Of a stretch of DNA of 64,000 bases, positions 63,925-64,000 are shown in pieces. The stretch is from an uncultured Prevotellaceae bacterium. Lineage in GTDB: Bacteria > Bacteroidota > Bacteroidia > Bacteroidales > Bacteroidaceae. The position numbers were made by a program, and so were the translations under genes. Location of the stretch: positions 47,478 to 111,477 of the forward strand of contig CAMVPA010000004.1 in NCBI GenBank assembly GCA_947169245.1, given 5' to 3'. Position 1 is the first letter of the stretch. Each line of letters begins with the position of its first letter. The notes under the pieces were generated by a model, which had not been told where the DNA came from, ran no database searches, and saw only the letters and a program-made list of their open reading frames with translations.

Positions 63925-64000
63925 ATGCAACACCCTTAATGGCACATGAATCCTTAGGGATGTCAGCGGGATTGACGAAAAAGAGCCCCAAGGATTTAAT
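63875..64000 (-). CDS. Possible C-terminal end of an unidentified gene (partial)
   Basis: A minus-strand frame is open from the right edge to TAA at 63875-63877: 41 residues including SLGLFFVNPADIPKD and HTLGRT. Its end lies inside the 87-bp repeat. It may be a real gene end fused to the repeat or a chance open frame; no family was recognised. Confidence 0.2.
   Translation of the reverse strand: MKSLGLFFVNPADIPKDSCAIKGVAYFRTPVAPVGHTLGRT

Overview
The window is chromosomal DNA from a member of the Bacteroidales, most likely Prevotellaceae. The evidence is the recurring Bacteroidetes-type promoter (TTTG, about 20 bases, TAnnTTTG, with -7 boxes such as TATCTTTG, TACCTTTG and TAACTTTG), the lack of strong Shine-Dalgarno sites, SCKDYDDD-type surface lipoproteins, TonB receptors with carboxypeptidase-like N-terminal domains, and conserved gene orders (purB-rluB-asnS, guaB-PPIases-ostA-mutL, tig-clpP-clpX-recQ, yceD-rpmF-fabH-era-der). 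Base composition is near 50% G+C.

Layout. 1-6.3 kb: the end of a probable ruvA, an exported GH28 glycosidase, topoisomerase IV subunit A, a DUF3316-like protein and an S41 protease lipoprotein. 6.4-6.6 kb: tRNA-Leu and tRNA-Val. 7.3-15.5 kb: a tight six-gene envelope operon (exported heavy-metal-associated protein, TonB receptor, two DUF4876-like proteins around an outer-membrane barrel, FMN-binding protein), the best candidate here for an undescribed system. 15.6-20.3 kb: asd, a CPA2 antiporter, a LolD-like ATPase and a CvfB-like protein. 20.4-31.8 kb: ompA and a five-gene leftward operon of large surface proteins headed by a 1390-residue coiled-coil lipoprotein. 32.2-36.8 kb: asnS, rluB, purB and tRNA-Val. 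37-44.8 kb: mutL, ostA-like, two periplasmic prolyl isomerases and guaB. 45-51.6 kb: recQ, clpX, clpP, tig and lptB. 51.7-54.6 kb: a membrane TPR/AraC regulator, a gene broken by an amber codon and a cluster of palindromes. 54.6-60.6 kb: mlaE-mlaF, converging on the der-era-fabH-rpmF-yceD cluster. 60.7-64 kb: a histidine kinase, a MITE-like element and an AAA/DUF4143 ATPase gene flanked by 87-bp direct repeats.

The most unusual feature is short repetitive DNA placed inside coding regions. One family is a tandem 9-bp unit (CCCATTAGC-like) that forms two signal peptides and an insertion in the GTPase Era, in either orientation and different frames. The other is a roughly 22-bp palindrome that forms the end of three consecutive signal peptides, has expanded inside asparaginyl-tRNA synthetase, and also lies between genes. 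Both look like DNA-level elements tolerated or used by the host proteins. All functional names come from reading the translated sequence; no searches were run.
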